A stretch of 64,000 nucleotides of DNA from Microcoleus vaginatus HSN003 (GCF_022701255.1 NZ_CP031705.1:1997501-2061500); one strand, 5' to 3'. Counted from the stretch's first letter, positions 49,396 through 59,270 are shown. Notes: a model not told the origin generated them from the sequence alone. Made by a program: numbers and translations.

Positions 49396-50379
49396 ATGGT
49401 TCAATTTCATATTCAAACAGATAGCGATATTCCAGCATCCACCCAACTATTCAATCAAATCAGGTTTGCGATCGCCTCGCGACAATTTCCACCCGGACAC
49501 CGCTTACCCAGCACCAGACAGCTAGCCATGCAGACGGGTTTGCACCGCAACACCATCAGCAAAGTATACCGACAGCTTGAAAATACCGGACTCGTAGAAG
49601 CCCAAGCAGGATCGGGTATTTACGTCCGCGCCCTAGGCAACGAACACGGCAACAAACTCAAATCTCCGATCCTCGAAGAATATCCCCTTGCCAACAAAAT
49701 AGTGCAAGGAAGTATCGATCAACTGCTGGGACAGGGCTGTACGCTCAACCAAGCGAGGGAATTATTTTTGGCCGAAATTGACTGGCGGCTCAGGTGCAGC
49801 GCCCGCGTGGTCGTCACAGCCCCCACAGAAGACATCGGCGTGGGTGAACTGATGGCGAAAGAACTCGAACAAGCTCTTCGCATTCCCATACAGTTAGTGC
49901 CGATGGAACAGCTAGGTCATTTTTTGGATCAAATCTCTTCGGGAACTGTGATCACGAGTCGATATTTTATCGGAGAAGCAGAATCGATTTCGGCACCGCG
50001 TTCTGTGCGAGTTATTCCCGTAGACATCTACGACTACAGCCAGGAAATTCAGCTAGTCGGGAGTTTGCCCAAAGACAGTTATTTGGGTCTCGTCAGCCTG
50101 AGTCCGGGAATGCTACGATCGACCGAAGTCATCATCCACAGCATCCGGGGAGAGGATTTGCTGGTGATGACGGCATTGCTGTCAGACGCCTACAAGATTA
50201 ACTCGATCGTGCGATCGGCCAGAACAATTTTTTGCGACCAACCGAGTTTTGCTACAGTAAAAGCTGCCATCAATGTGGCTAGAGAAGATATTATTCGTCC
50301 CCCGCAACTGATATGCTCCGAAAATTACATCGGCTCTAAGTCGATTAATTTGCTCAAGCGCGAGTTGGGTTTGGGATGA
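49396..50379 (+). CDS. plmA: PlmA-type GntR regulator
   Basis: I start at the ATG at 49396 (MVQFHIQTDSDIPASTQL), which has GGAG 9 bp upstream, giving 327 residues; the longer frame from 49270 has no support. Residues ~1-75 are a GntR winged helix (FNQIRFAIASRQFPPGHRLPSTRQLA, TGLHRNTISKVYRQLENTGLV). The C-terminal domain (ARELFLAEIDWRLRCSARVVV..LMAKELEQAL) is that of PlmA, a regulator restricted to cyanobacteria and reported to bind the PII-PipX complex. The name is from memory of length and domain plan, not a search. Confidence 0.8.
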   Translation: MVQFHIQTDSDIPASTQLFNQIRFAIASRQFPPGHRLPSTRQLAMQTGLHRNTISKVYRQLENTGLVEAQAGSGIYVRALGNEHGNKLKSPILEEYPLANKIVQGSIDQLLGQGCTLNQARELFLAEIDWRLRCSARVVVTAPTEDIGVGELMAKELEQALRIPIQLVPMEQLGHFLDQISSGTVITSRYFIGEAESISAPRSVRVIPVDIYDYSQEIQLVGSLPKDSYLGLVSLSPGMLRSTEVIIHSIRGEDLLVMTALLSDAYKINSIVRSARTIFCDQPSFATVKAAINVAREDIIRPPQLICSENYIGSKSINLLKRELGLG

Positions 50380-50387
50380 GTCAGCAG

Positions 50388-50545
50388 TCATTAGTCATTA
50401 GTCATTAGTTATTAGTTATTGGTAGCCACTCACAAATAACATCGGACAAATAACAAATAACAATGCCCAATGCCCGATGCCCGATGCCCAATGCCCAATT
50501 CCGAATGCCCAATGCCCAATGCCCAATGCCTAATGCCCAATTAGC
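50388..50545. repeat. TCATTAG and ATGCCCAA/ATGCCCGA tandem repeats
   Basis: TCATTAG heptamers (50391-50420) are followed by ~11 copies of an 8-bp ATGCCC(A/G)A unit (about 50461-50540). The same ATGCCCGA unit recurs at 56876-56915. Confidence 0.85.
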
Positions 50546-50559
50546 AAATACAATTATCC

Positions 50560-51234
50560 ATGCCAATTGAAATCCAACCTTCAATTAATGTTAAAACCGC
50601 GATCGAAAGCCGCCGCGCCGCCCGCAGCTTCAAACCCGATCCGATTCCCCCAGCCATATTGGCAGAGATTTTGCGGTTGGGAGTGCGATCGCCCTCTGGT
50701 TACAACTTGCAGCCTTGGCGGTTTATCGTACTTCAAGACCAAGCCAGCAAAGAAAAATTAAAAGCTTGCGCCTTCGATCAGCGCCAAGTGGTAGAAGCCC
50801 CAACAGTATTAATTTGCTGTGGCGATCGACGCGCCGCCGGCCCCGAAAATACCGAAGCCGTCATCGAATTAGGCCAAGCTGCAGGCGCAATGAATGACAA
50901 TTTAGCCGGTTATATGCGACAAGCAATCCCGCAATTGTTCGAGAACCGTCCCTGCTTCGATTCCCTAGAAACTTGGACAAACAGACATACAATGATCGCA
51001 GTAGCTCACTTAATGATTGCAGCTAAAAGTTTTGGGCTAGACAGTTGTCCGATGGAAGGTTTTGTCAGCGCTAAGGTGAAAGAAGCCTTTCAAATTCCCG
51101 AAGAAGTAGATGTTTGCTGTTTGCTGCCGCTTGGTTATGCAGCAGAACCTTTCAAACAATATGGCGGACGTTTTGAGGTGAGTCAAGTTTATTACAGCGA
51201 AAGTTATGGGCAGGCCTTGTCAGTTGAGATTTGA
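50560..51234 (+). CDS. Nitroreductase-family flavoprotein
   Basis: A 224-residue FMN-dependent nitroreductase: AIESRRAARSFKPDPIPPAILAEILRL (RRSxR-type FMN-binding start), APSGYNLQPWRFIVL-like segment (SPSGYNLQPWR), and LGLDSCPMEGF-like AAKSFGLDSCPMEGFVSAKV. The natural substrate is unknown; such proteins reduce nitro compounds, flavins or quinones. It is downstream of plmA with a repeat spacer, so its own promoter is likely. Confidence 0.92.
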   Translation: MPIEIQPSINVKTAIESRRAARSFKPDPIPPAILAEILRLGVRSPSGYNLQPWRFIVLQDQASKEKLKACAFDQRQVVEAPTVLICCGDRRAAGPENTEAVIELGQAAGAMNDNLAGYMRQAIPQLFENRPCFDSLETWTNRHTMIAVAHLMIAAKSFGLDSCPMEGFVSAKVKEAFQIPEEVDVCCLLPLGYAAEPFKQYGGRFEVSQVYYSESYGQALSVEI

Positions 51235-51393
51235 GAGTTAAGATTTTGTTGCAATTTGAATTTTTAGAGTTAAGATTTGGAATGAATCGGTGCCCAAGTT
51301 CAAACCAATCAAAAATCCCGACAGTTCTGCAATCTAAAATCTAAAATTCACAATCTAAAATCGAAAGTGGTGAGATCAGACAGAGGAGAAAAT

Positions 51394-53283
51394 ATGACAG
51401 TAGCAACGCGACAAAGCAACGCCCAAATTCTAGAAGTAAAATTGCAGCAGCACTTGCAAGCAGCCGGATTTAAAAAATTACCGCTTTATATTAGTTGCGA
51501 TTTTCGAGATGAATCTTTAACGGTTGTGGGAGAACACCCGCGCAGTTTAGTTCTCAAAGCCAAACCGACTTTTGCGGTGCTAGAAGCAGCAATTCTCGAA
51601 ATAGAGCCAGAATCTATTCAACAGATTGGACTTTGCCTAAAAATTACCGGGCAAAAACAGCCTTATGCTTTCCATTCTTTTACCATGCACAACCCTGTTT
51701 TGTCAAGACCAAAAACAGTGCAGTTGTTCAAAAAAACAGAGAATATCCCCGCAGAAGAAACCGGGATAGTCTTAACAGAAAATGTTGCCGAGACGGCGGA
51801 TGTAGAGGAGGAGATACCGTTAGAAACGGATGGGAAAGATGCGTGGGATGAAGAATATTTTCCCAATTTGTCTGAGAGTTCGAGCAATTCCGAGCCGATC
51901 GCCTTTAGGGTAGCTGCAATCCCGGCAGATATTGGAGACAATCCCTTCAATCCGCTGGATATGGAAGCGGTAACAGTTGCCCCAAAACCCAAGCATTCAC
52001 CGTTTGCGATGCTGGCTGCAGCAGGAATGGTCAGCATGGCGGCGCTAATTTTAGCAGGCGGTTATTATATGCTGAGCCGGCCCTGCGTCATCGGAGGATG
52101 TAGTGCTTTAGCTAATGCCAAACAGTTGAGCGAGAATTCGACGAAGACGCTGAAAACGTCAAAAGTTGCCAACAGCGCCCAAGAAGCGCAGCGACAGTTA
52201 AAACAGGCGATCGCCCTTTTGGAACCGATTCCCCCCTGGTCAATTCATCGCGGTGAAGCTCAAAGCGCTCTGGAAAGCTACCGTTCGCAAAATCAGAATT
52301 TAAACTCTGCGATCGATGCAGCGCGCGTCGCACAGTCAGCAGCCCAGAAAACCCAAAATCCGCCTTATTCTGCCGAGGACGGGCAGGAAGCGCAAGCTCT
52401 GTGGCAAAGTGCGATGGCCGAACTCGGAGAAATCCCCCCAGAGAGCCCAGTTTATCCGTTTGCTCAGAAAAAAAAGCAGGAATACCGGAAGAATTTAGCA
52501 ACTGGAAATCGGCAGTTAAGCACAGAGAAACAAGCCGAAAAAACGCTGCTCGCCGCCAAAAGTACAGCCCAAATAGCAGAAGCTCGCGAAGCAGTAGCTC
52601 AGACAGCCGAGACTTGGGCTCAAGTGCAATCAGGTTGGGAAGAATCCCTCGAAATCCTATCAGGAATTCCCACGAGCACGACATCTTACCAACAAGCTAA
52701 ACTGTTAGTTCCCAAATACGAAACCAAACTTTCAGAAGCTCGCGAGCGCAAAAATGTCGAAGGAATTTCGGAAAATGCGTATACTCAAGCTGTGACTTTA
52801 GCAGCCGAAGCTCAAATTTTTGAGGGCAAAAACGCCTGGTTTAAAGCATCAGAATCCTGGCGAAGAGCTTTGAGTTACGCGGAGCAAGTGCCGACGGCAA
52901 CTGCCTATTCTCAGAAAGCCCAACCGCTGATCGCTTCCTACAAAACTTCATTGCAGCAAGCAGAAGTAAGGTTACAGGAAGAAAGAAACCTGCAAAAAGC
53001 CCGCACCGATTTAGATAGAACTTGTAAAGGCAACCCCAAAATTTGCGATTATACTGTTAGCAAAGGTTTGATTGCCGTGCAGATGACTCCAGGTTACGTG
53101 CAGAAACTGCAACAAACCTTCATCCAAGCAAACAACAACAATGCTGTGAAGACTCGCCAAGCTGTAGAACAGCACGTTCAAACATTGCAAAAAGCTTTGG
53201 AGGCGATCGCCGAAAACGCGAAAATTCCGATGCAGGTGTACGATAGCGAAGGCAAGCGGATTGGGAGTCACGAACCGAAGTAG
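51394..53283 (+). CDS. Membrane-anchored coiled-coil protein, unknown
   Basis: I start at the ATG at 51394, preceded by GAGGAGAAAAT, giving 629 residues. Residues 1-~100 (LQQHLQAAGFKKLPLYISCDFRDESLTVVGEHP) form a compact domain; ~105-200 is acidic and probably disordered; one membrane helix lies at ~205-230 (FAMLAAAGMVSMAALILAGGYYM). The rest is Ala/Gln/Lys-rich helical repeats (TPR- or coiled-coil-like) ending in a CKGNPKICDYTVSKGLIAV domain. No family is recognised; it could be an envelope scaffold. Confidence 0.75.
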   Translation: MTVATRQSNAQILEVKLQQHLQAAGFKKLPLYISCDFRDESLTVVGEHPRSLVLKAKPTFAVLEAAILEIEPESIQQIGLCLKITGQKQPYAFHSFTMHNPVLSRPKTVQLFKKTENIPAEETGIVLTENVAETADVEEEIPLETDGKDAWDEEYFPNLSESSSNSEPIAFRVAAIPADIGDNPFNPLDMEAVTVAPKPKHSPFAMLAAAGMVSMAALILAGGYYMLSRPCVIGGCSALANAKQLSENSTKTLKTSKVANSAQEAQRQLKQAIALLEPIPPWSIHRGEAQSALESYRSQNQNLNSAIDAARVAQSAAQKTQNPPYSAEDGQEAQALWQSAMAELGEIPPESPVYPFAQKKKQEYRKNLATGNRQLSTEKQAEKTLLAAKSTAQIAEAREAVAQTAETWAQVQSGWEESLEILSGIPTSTTSYQQAKLLVPKYETKLSEARERKNVEGISENAYTQAVTLAAEAQIFEGKNAWFKASESWRRALSYAEQVPTATAYSQKAQPLIASYKTSLQQAEVRLQEERNLQKARTDLDRTCKGNPKICDYTVSKGLIAVQMTPGYVQKLQQTFIQANNNNAVKTRQAVEQHVQTLQKALEAIAENAKIPMQVYDSEGKRIGSHEPK

Positions 53284-53294
53284 TTGTATTTGTA

Positions 53295-53352
53295 GGGTGC
53301 GTGAGGGCAAAAAATCTGTCTGAACGATCGCAATATTTACACTCACGCACCC
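53295..53352. terminator. 11-bp inverted repeat between convergent genes
   Basis: GGGTGCGTGAG (53295-53305) pairs perfectly with CTCACGCACCC (53342-53352), closing convergent genes and slightly overlapping the Uma2 3' end. It resembles the repeat at 24650-24713. Confidence 0.6.
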
Positions 53353-53981
53353 CCAGCTATTTCATCCGTAGTCAATCCCGCCTGAAAAACTTGTTGTGCC
53401 GTCAAATTTAACTCGGGAAAAGTTGGCGACTCAATCCTATCATTTCCCCGAAACAAACTCACCTCATACTCGCCCTCAACCAACTGATAAACCGATATCG
53501 TTGGTTGTTTGGGATTGCAAATAAACCTGCGGCCACCCAAACCGAGATAATCCACAATCCAATATTCAGGAATCCCGATTAGTTCGTATTCGCCTACTTT
53601 TTTGATGTAGTCATCTTGCCAATTCGTGCTAACTACTTCAATAACCAGCGGAATTGATGCGCCTTGAGTCACAGTTGAGTATTTTTGCCACAGATGTTCT
53701 GATGCTAAATTTGGGCGGTTTAATATCAAAATATCGGGCGAATAGGCTGATTCATTTTCCGGCGGCTTAACTAATGCTTGTTTGGGGATTATGTACGGAA
53801 GGTTTAGCCTGACAAATTCAAGAGTTAATTTCGAGGCTAAGAAACCGATAACTTCTTCATGTTTTCCCGGTGGCTGGGCTATTTCAATAATCCCTCCGTT
53901 GTGCAGTTCGTAACGTCGGTTTTCTGGTTTCCATTCGACAAATTCTTCAAAGGTTACTGGTTGAGTGGGACTTTGAATCAT
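53343..53981 (-). CDS. Uma2-family putative nuclease (DUF820)
   Basis: A 212-residue Uma2 protein: VTFEEFVEWKPENRRYELHNGGIIEI, then YSPDILILNRP, PLVIEVVSTNWQDDYIKKVGEYELIGIPEYWIVDY. The PD...EVVSxN...KxxxY residues match the PD-(D/E)XK-like active site of the family, which is very common in cyanobacteria and has no settled function. It is intact, unlike the copy at 41938-42549. Confidence 0.9.
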   Translation of the reverse strand: MIQSPTQPVTFEEFVEWKPENRRYELHNGGIIEIAQPPGKHEEVIGFLASKLTLEFVRLNLPYIIPKQALVKPPENESAYSPDILILNRPNLASEHLWQKYSTVTQGASIPLVIEVVSTNWQDDYIKKVGEYELIGIPEYWIVDYLGLGGRRFICNPKQPTISVYQLVEGEYEVSLFRGNDRIESPTFPELNLTAQQVFQAGLTTDEIAGGA

Positions 53982-54008
53982 GGCTATTTATCCTTAGTGA
54001 TGACCAGG

Positions 54009-54440
54009 GCGGGCGAGACGCCCACCCCACAAGAAAACTCACTCTTTGTGGAACAGGCATCTTGCCTGTTCCCCCCACCCCACAAGAAAACTTAAGTCTT
54101 GTGGAACAGGCATCTTGCCTGTTCTTAAAAATACTGCGGGTTTAATAGATAAGCTGTCTGGCATCTAAATTGTTTTTTTCGGGCGGGCTAGAAGCCCACC
54201 CCACAAGAAAACTCACTCTTTGTGGAACAGGCATCTTGCCTGTTCCCCCCACCCCACAAGAAAACTTAAGTCTTGTGGAACAGGATCTTGCCTGTTCTTA
54301 AAAATACTGCGGGTTTAATAGATAAGCTATCTGGCATCTAAATTGTTTTTTTCGGGCGGGCGAGACGCCCACCCCACAATAAAACTCACTCTTTGTGGAA
54401 CAGGCATCTTGCCTGTTCTTAAAAATAGTGCCAAATGCAA
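54009..54440. repeat. ~174-bp tandem repeat containing palindromes
   Basis: CCCACCCCACAA anchors at 54021, 54195 and 54368 mark 2.4 copies of a ~174-bp unit. Each unit carries GGGCGGGCGAGACGCCCACC-type hairpins, two GAACAGGCA/TGCCTGTTC palindromes and a AAAAATACTGCGGGTTTAAT segment. The second copy has lost CA in one palindrome (GAACAGGATCTTG at 54278). Confidence 0.95.
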
Positions 54441-54479
54441 GTTCATACCCACATGATGTTACCAATAACCAATTCCCAA

Positions 54480-55259
54480 TTACCATTTGATCAATTGTGC
54501 ATCTTGATTGAAAAACTTCCGGGACAATCCCTCAGTCAACAGCAGAGTTGCGATTACAGTTGCCAGCGCTAACACAAACATAATTAAAATCTGGTAAGAT
54601 GCGGCATCAAGAGGACTGACACCGCTCAGCATTTGACCTGTCATCATTCCCGGTAAAGTTACTATTCCTACCACCGTCATTGTATTTAAGAGCGGGATTA
54701 ATCCAGCTTTGATCGCGTCTTTGCGGTACTGTTTTACTGCTTGCTGCGGCGTGGAACCTAAACTTAAATGGGTTTCTATTTCTAACTGGCTGCTATTAAC
54801 TGTACTGACAAGTCTTTCGCCGGCGATCGCCCCGGAGTTCATGGCATTGCCCAAAATCATACCCGCTAAAGGAATCAGGTATTGCGGTTCGTACCAAGGG
54901 TCAGGTTGCAAAATTAGTAAGTTTGTATAGGCGAGAGTCAAGGCCGTACTGATAAAAATTGAACCCCAAACTAAGGGCAGTAAGTTCTTGATTTTTTTGC
55001 TGATGCGGTTGCTGGCAACCATGCTAGCAGTTGTCAGCATGATTGCTAAAACTGCTAAAACCAGCCAAGGATTTTTTCCATCCGGGTCAAATACGACTGC
55101 GAGTACGTATCCGACTAAGATTAGCTGGATCAGGGTGCGCCCTGCGGCGATCGCGATCGCCCCCTCCAGCCCCAATCCCTGCCACGCCGAAAGCCCGATC
55201 GCGATCGCCACCATCCCCAAAGCCCAACCCAAATCTGTCAAATCTAGCTCAATTAACAC
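54480..55259 (-). CDS. FetB-like ABC transporter permease (UPF0014)
   Basis: I start at the GTG at 55259 (preceded by AAAGGGTGGG), which gives 259 residues, the length I recall for E. coli FetB; an earlier frame from 55346 adds 29 residues without a site. About seven membrane helices alternate with AGRTLIQLILVGYVLAVVF, AGMILGNAMNSGAIAGERL, THLSLGSTPQQAVKQYRKDAIKAGLIP and LPGMMTGQMLSGVSP, all typical. FetB works with the ATPase FetA, reported as an iron exporter; no FetA gene is adjacent here, so the partner must lie elsewhere. Confidence 0.88.
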   Translation of the reverse strand: MLIELDLTDLGWALGMVAIAIGLSAWQGLGLEGAIAIAAGRTLIQLILVGYVLAVVFDPDGKNPWLVLAVLAIMLTTASMVASNRISKKIKNLLPLVWGSIFISTALTLAYTNLLILQPDPWYEPQYLIPLAGMILGNAMNSGAIAGERLVSTVNSSQLEIETHLSLGSTPQQAVKQYRKDAIKAGLIPLLNTMTVVGIVTLPGMMTGQMLSGVSPLDAASYQILIMFVLALATVIATLLLTEGLSRKFFNQDAQLIKW

Positions 55260-55386
55260 CGGCCCACCCTTTAGATAACGTGATTGTTTGCCTGTCCAAA
55301 TATAAGATATTGCAATAAAGGTTTCTGGAAAACAGTTTTGCTGCAAGAATTTGCTTTGATAATGCTTGAAATTTATGGTGTGAAGA

Positions 55387-56544
55387 GTGAATAATGTTCC
55401 CCCCCTCGACTTAACCCGCCAATACGCGCAGATTGGCGACGAGATAAGCGCTGCGGTGCAAAAAGTGCTTGCCTCTGGCGGCTACGTAGGCGGCCCAGCC
55501 GTGAAGAGTTTTGAACGAGAGTTCGCCGACTACACTGGAGTTTCCGAGTGCGTTGGCTGTAACTCTGGCACAGATGCGCTGATTTTGGCCTTGCGAGCTC
55601 TCAAAATTGGCCCCGGCGATGAAGTGATTACCACTCCTTTTACCTTTTTTGCTTCGGCTGAGACAATTAGCGCCGTCGGTGCGACTCCAGTATTTGTCGA
55701 TATTGACAGCGATACTTTTAATCTGGATGTTGAGCTCCTCGAAGCGGCAATTACCGACAAAACCAAGGCAATTATGCCAGTGCACATCTTCGGCCAACCG
55801 GTAGACATGACTCGGTTGATGGAAATTGCGACTCGACACAATTTAGCCGTAATTGAAGATTGCGCCCAGTCTGTCGGGGCCGAGTGGCAATCTCGAAAAG
55901 TCGGCAGCATCGGCCATGTTGGCTGCTTTAGTTTTTATCCGACCAAAAATTTAGGCGCTTGCGGTGACGGTGGCGCGGTGACGACCAATGATCCAGCCCT
56001 CGCAGCTTCGATGCGAATGCTCAAAGAACATGGACAGTCTTCTAGGTATTTCTACGAAGAAATCGGCTACAACAGCCGTTTAGATGCCCTGCAAGCGGTG
56101 ATTCTCAGCATTAAATTGCGGTATCTCGACAGTTGGAACGCGCAGCGGCAGGAGAAAGCGGCACTTTACAGCGAATTTCTCTCCCGCGTGCCCGGAGTTG
56201 CCGTCCCCAAAGAATTGCCGGAAGCAAAAGGAGTTTGGAATCAATACACGATCCGGCTGACAAGTCCAGAAGACGCGCAAAATCCCTCTGGCGATTTTCG
56301 AGATTGGATGCGGGCTCAGTTGCAGGAATGCGGCATCGGTTCGATGGTTTACTATCCGTTACCTTTGCACCTGCAACCTGTTTACAAATCTTTGGCTTAT
56401 CAAGCAGGTCAGTTGCCAAAGGCTGAGCAAGTTTGTCGCGAAGTCTTGTCTTTGCCGATGTTCCCGGAACTGTCGAGGGATCAACAAGAGCGGACGATTT
56501 ATGGTCTGAAAGATTGCTTGGCAAAGGCCGATCGCATCCGGTAG
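55387..56544 (+). CDS. DegT/DnrJ/EryC1/StrS-family aminotransferase
   Basis: A 385-residue PLP enzyme, from a GTG start at 55387. GCNSGTDALILALRAL, TTPFTFFASAETI, VIEDCAQSVGAEW and the PLP Lys in SFYPTKNLGACGDGG are all present. The family makes amino sugars (e.g. for polysaccharides), and a later epimerase and GT-like genes would fit a glycan pathway. The sugar substrate cannot be told. Confidence 0.92.
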   Translation: MNNVPPLDLTRQYAQIGDEISAAVQKVLASGGYVGGPAVKSFEREFADYTGVSECVGCNSGTDALILALRALKIGPGDEVITTPFTFFASAETISAVGATPVFVDIDSDTFNLDVELLEAAITDKTKAIMPVHIFGQPVDMTRLMEIATRHNLAVIEDCAQSVGAEWQSRKVGSIGHVGCFSFYPTKNLGACGDGGAVTTNDPALAASMRMLKEHGQSSRYFYEEIGYNSRLDALQAVILSIKLRYLDSWNAQRQEKAALYSEFLSRVPGVAVPKELPEAKGVWNQYTIRLTSPEDAQNPSGDFRDWMRAQLQECGIGSMVYYPLPLHLQPVYKSLAYQAGQLPKAEQVCREVLSLPMFPELSRDQQERTIYGLKDCLAKADRIR

Positions 56545-56954
56545 CTTTGGCGCGATGGCATCAGCGAGGGAAATGCAGGAGGAGAAAAGAATTGCAGGGT
56601 TGCAGTGCTGTAAAAATATGCACCGGTCAGGGAGAGCCGTTAAGTATTTTGACCGATCACTTGTACTTTTATGTACTATATTTAATGAAAAGAAACAAAT
56701 TTAGGCTAGCAATCCGCATCGAACGGGTGCATTTTCCGCTCGCCTAAAACTTGCAATGCGATCGGTCAATGATGAAGAAGGAAGAAGGAAGAGGGAAGAA
56801 GCCCGATCGAAGTCGGAAGAAGGAAGAAGGAAAAATAAAGAATGTTTGAATTTTCGACTTCCAATCCCCGATGCCTAATGCCCGATGCCCGATGCCCGAT
56901 GCCCAATTCTCAATTTAACCTGTAATTTTCAGAAGATAAGAGGAAAATAAACGA
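56545..56954. other. Repeat-rich spacer before the ABC1 kinase gene
   Basis: No gene. Contains a GAAGAAGGAAGA purine tract (56774-56840) and ATGCCCGA repeats (56872-56915). A TATGTACTATATTTAATG stretch near 56669 has AT-rich promoter-like character, but this is weak. Confidence 0.5.
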
Positions 56955-58631
56955 GTGCCTCAGTATCAATTCACTCAGGCTAGACGCTACGATCCACAAG
57001 CGATCGCTCAGTATTACCGCAACCGTCCTTGGAAAGCAATTTGGCGCGCAATTACCGTTATTTGGTCTTTTGCGGGCTTCGTGCTGGGGATGCTGTGGGA
57101 CAGTTGGCAGCACGAAGTCGCAGCACACCAGCCGGAACGGGCCGCCCACCTGCGACAAATACTCACTCGCTTGGGCCCCACTTTCATTAAAGTCGGCCAA
57201 GCCCTTTCTACCAGACCGGATTTGATCCGCAAAGACTTTCTCGAAGAACTGATCAAACTTCAGGATCAATTGCCGCCGTTTGACTCGGTGCGCGCTTTCG
57301 AGATTATTGAAGCTGAACTCGATCGCAAAATTAGCGAAACCTACAGCGAAATCTCCCCCGAACCTGTCGCCGCGGCAAGTCTTGGTCAAGTCTACCGAGC
57401 TCGCCTCCTCACCGGGGAAGCAGTAGCAGTCAAGGTTCAGCGACCGAATTTGCTGCCACTTTTGAGCCTGGATCTTTATTTAATGCGCTGGGCTGCGGGA
57501 TGGTTGGGCCCCTTGTTGCCGCTGAATCTCGGTCACGACCTTTGTTTAATAGTCGATGAATTCGGTATCAAATTGTTCGAGGAAATTGACTATATCAATG
57601 AAGGCCGCAACGCCGAGAAATTTGCTACAAATTTTGCCGACGACCCGACGGTAAAAGTTCCGAGCATTTACTGGCGCTATACTTCAAATTGCGTTCTCAC
57701 TCTCGAATGGATTGAGGGCATCAAGCTGACAGATATGGCAAGTGTTAAAGCCGCAGGTTTGGATACCGATAGTTTAATTGAAGTCGGAGTCCGCAGCGGT
57801 TTGCGACAGTTGCTGGAACACGGATTTTTTCATGCTGACCCCCATCCGGGAAATCTGTTTGCCTTAGCGGATGGCCGCATGGCTTACATTGATTTTGGGA
57901 TGATGGATCAGATGGAAGAAACAACTAAAGAAACTTTGGTTGATTCTATCGTTCATTTGATCAACAAAGATTACCTAGAGTTAGCTAAGGATTTTGTCAA
58001 ACTGGGCTTTTTGACACCAGATACAGATATTATGCCGATCGTTCCGGCGTTGGAATCTGTATTAGGTGATATCGTCGGCGAAAAGGTGTCAGATTTTAAC
58101 TTCAAGACGATTACAGACCAGTTTTCGGAGTTGATGTACGATTATCCTTTCCGGGTGCCGGCGAAATTTGCCTTAATTATTCGCTCTCTGGTGACAGAAG
58201 AAGGTTTGGCCCTGACGCTGAATCCCGATTTCAAGATAGTCGAGGTGGCGTATCCTTATGTAGCGCGGCGTTTGTTGAACGGAGAATCTCCGGCTCTGCG
58301 GCGGCGTCTGATTGAGGTATTATTCAAAGATGGCAAATTCCAGTGGAACAGGTTAGAGGACATGATCGCGATCGCCCGATCCGATCGCAGTTTCGACTTG
58401 CTACCCACAGCACAACTAGGCTTGCAATTTTTGCTGTCCGAGGAAGGGTCGTTTTTGAGACGCCAGCTAATGTTAGCTTTGATTGAGGACGATCGAATCC
58501 ACACCGAAGAAGTTCGCAGCCTGTGGAACTTAGTCAAGGAAGATTTGCAGCCCAGTCGCCTGTTCAACGTTGCTCTAGGCGCTTTGACGGATTTTTCCAC
58601 AGCAGGAGCAGCGGCGCTAACTCGATTTTAA
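56955..58631 (+). CDS. ABC1/UbiB-family atypical kinase
   Basis: A 558-residue member of the ABC1/AarF/UbiB family, read from a GTG. GPTFIKVGQALSTRPDLI carries the KxGQ motif; AAASLGQVYRARLLTGEAVAVKVQRPN has the Ala-rich nucleotide loop and Lys; FFHADPHPGNLF and YIDFGMM complete the active site. The C-terminus has a weakly hydrophobic helix. Such proteins act in prenylquinone or lipid metabolism in plastids and cyanobacteria; the substrate is unknown. Confidence 0.93.
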   Translation: MPQYQFTQARRYDPQAIAQYYRNRPWKAIWRAITVIWSFAGFVLGMLWDSWQHEVAAHQPERAAHLRQILTRLGPTFIKVGQALSTRPDLIRKDFLEELIKLQDQLPPFDSVRAFEIIEAELDRKISETYSEISPEPVAAASLGQVYRARLLTGEAVAVKVQRPNLLPLLSLDLYLMRWAAGWLGPLLPLNLGHDLCLIVDEFGIKLFEEIDYINEGRNAEKFATNFADDPTVKVPSIYWRYTSNCVLTLEWIEGIKLTDMASVKAAGLDTDSLIEVGVRSGLRQLLEHGFFHADPHPGNLFALADGRMAYIDFGMMDQMEETTKETLVDSIVHLINKDYLELAKDFVKLGFLTPDTDIMPIVPALESVLGDIVGEKVSDFNFKTITDQFSELMYDYPFRVPAKFALIIRSLVTEEGLALTLNPDFKIVEVAYPYVARRLLNGESPALRRRLIEVLFKDGKFQWNRLEDMIAIARSDRSFDLLPTAQLGLQFLLSEEGSFLRRQLMLALIEDDRIHTEEVRSLWNLVKEDLQPSRLFNVALGALTDFSTAGAAALTRF

Positions 58632-58780
58632 TTAGAAGGAAGAAGGAAGAGGGAAGAAGGAAGAAGGAAGAGGGAAGAAGAAAGAAAAATAATTCTACTT
58701 TTGCTGATTCCCAATTCCCAATTCTCAATTACCCACTCCCAATTCCAATTACCCAAATTACCCAAATTAAGGAATTATTC
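58632..58780. repeat. GAAGAAGGAAGAGG tracts and CCCAATT repeats
   Basis: Purine-rich GAAGGAAGAGG units (58637-58690) are followed by TTCCCAATTCCC/ACCCAAATT repeats (58700-58770). They account for the spurious basic open frame here. Confidence 0.8.
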
Positions 58781-59155
58781 GTGTATTATTTTCCAGAACC
58801 TCCCTATTTTTTAATGTCGGCTGGACTGCTAGCAGGTATCGCCTCCGGTGTAGCATTTGAAGCAACTCTCAAACAATCCGTACAACTGTGGTCTAAAAAT
58901 CGTTCTACTAGCACTTTGGCTAACCTGCAAGGGCTGCCATTGCAGATGCCTTTTCTGGGAATGGCCGGCGGTATTTGCGTATTTTTAGCTTCGGGAATGG
59001 AGATTTTTGGCTTTCCAAAACTACTTTCTTATGCCTTAGCTTTGCCACTGACGTTACTCACGGGCTGGCTGGTTTGGACTCAGTTGGGTAAGCTTTTGAT
59101 CGAGTTAGAACGCGGAGGTTCCCAAGCGCTGGATTTAGATTCTTTTGAACAATGA
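58781..59155 (+). CDS. Two-helix membrane protein, unknown
   Basis: I start at the GTG at 58781 (VYYFPEPPYFLM), with AAGGA 8 bp upstream; the ATG at 58814 is the alternative. The 124-residue protein has helices at ~10-32 and ~63-100 (FLGMAGGICVFLASGMEIF, LLSYALALPLTLLTGWLVW) and an acidic tail (DLDSFEQ). The family is not recognised. It follows the ABC1 kinase on the same strand. Confidence 0.7.
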   Translation: MYYFPEPPYFLMSAGLLAGIASGVAFEATLKQSVQLWSKNRSTSTLANLQGLPLQMPFLGMAGGICVFLASGMEIFGFPKLLSYALALPLTLLTGWLVWTQLGKLLIELERGGSQALDLDSFEQ

Positions 59156-59221
59156 AAGTTAACTATCAACCTCTTTTTATCAGAAGGAAGGGGGTTGATA
59201 GTTCTCTAAGATTATCCTATT

Positions 59222-59270
59222 TGATGCTTTTTGAACCGCAGAGAGCGCAGAGAACGCAGAGGAAGAGAAA
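59222..59270. repeat. CGCAGAGAGCGCAGAGAACGCAGAG repeat, short form
   Basis: ACCGCAGAG, GCGCAGAG and ACGCAGAGG follow one another at ~10-bp spacing. It resembles the CCGCAGATGTAGGGAGATTA stretch near 41878-41915. Confidence 0.6.
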
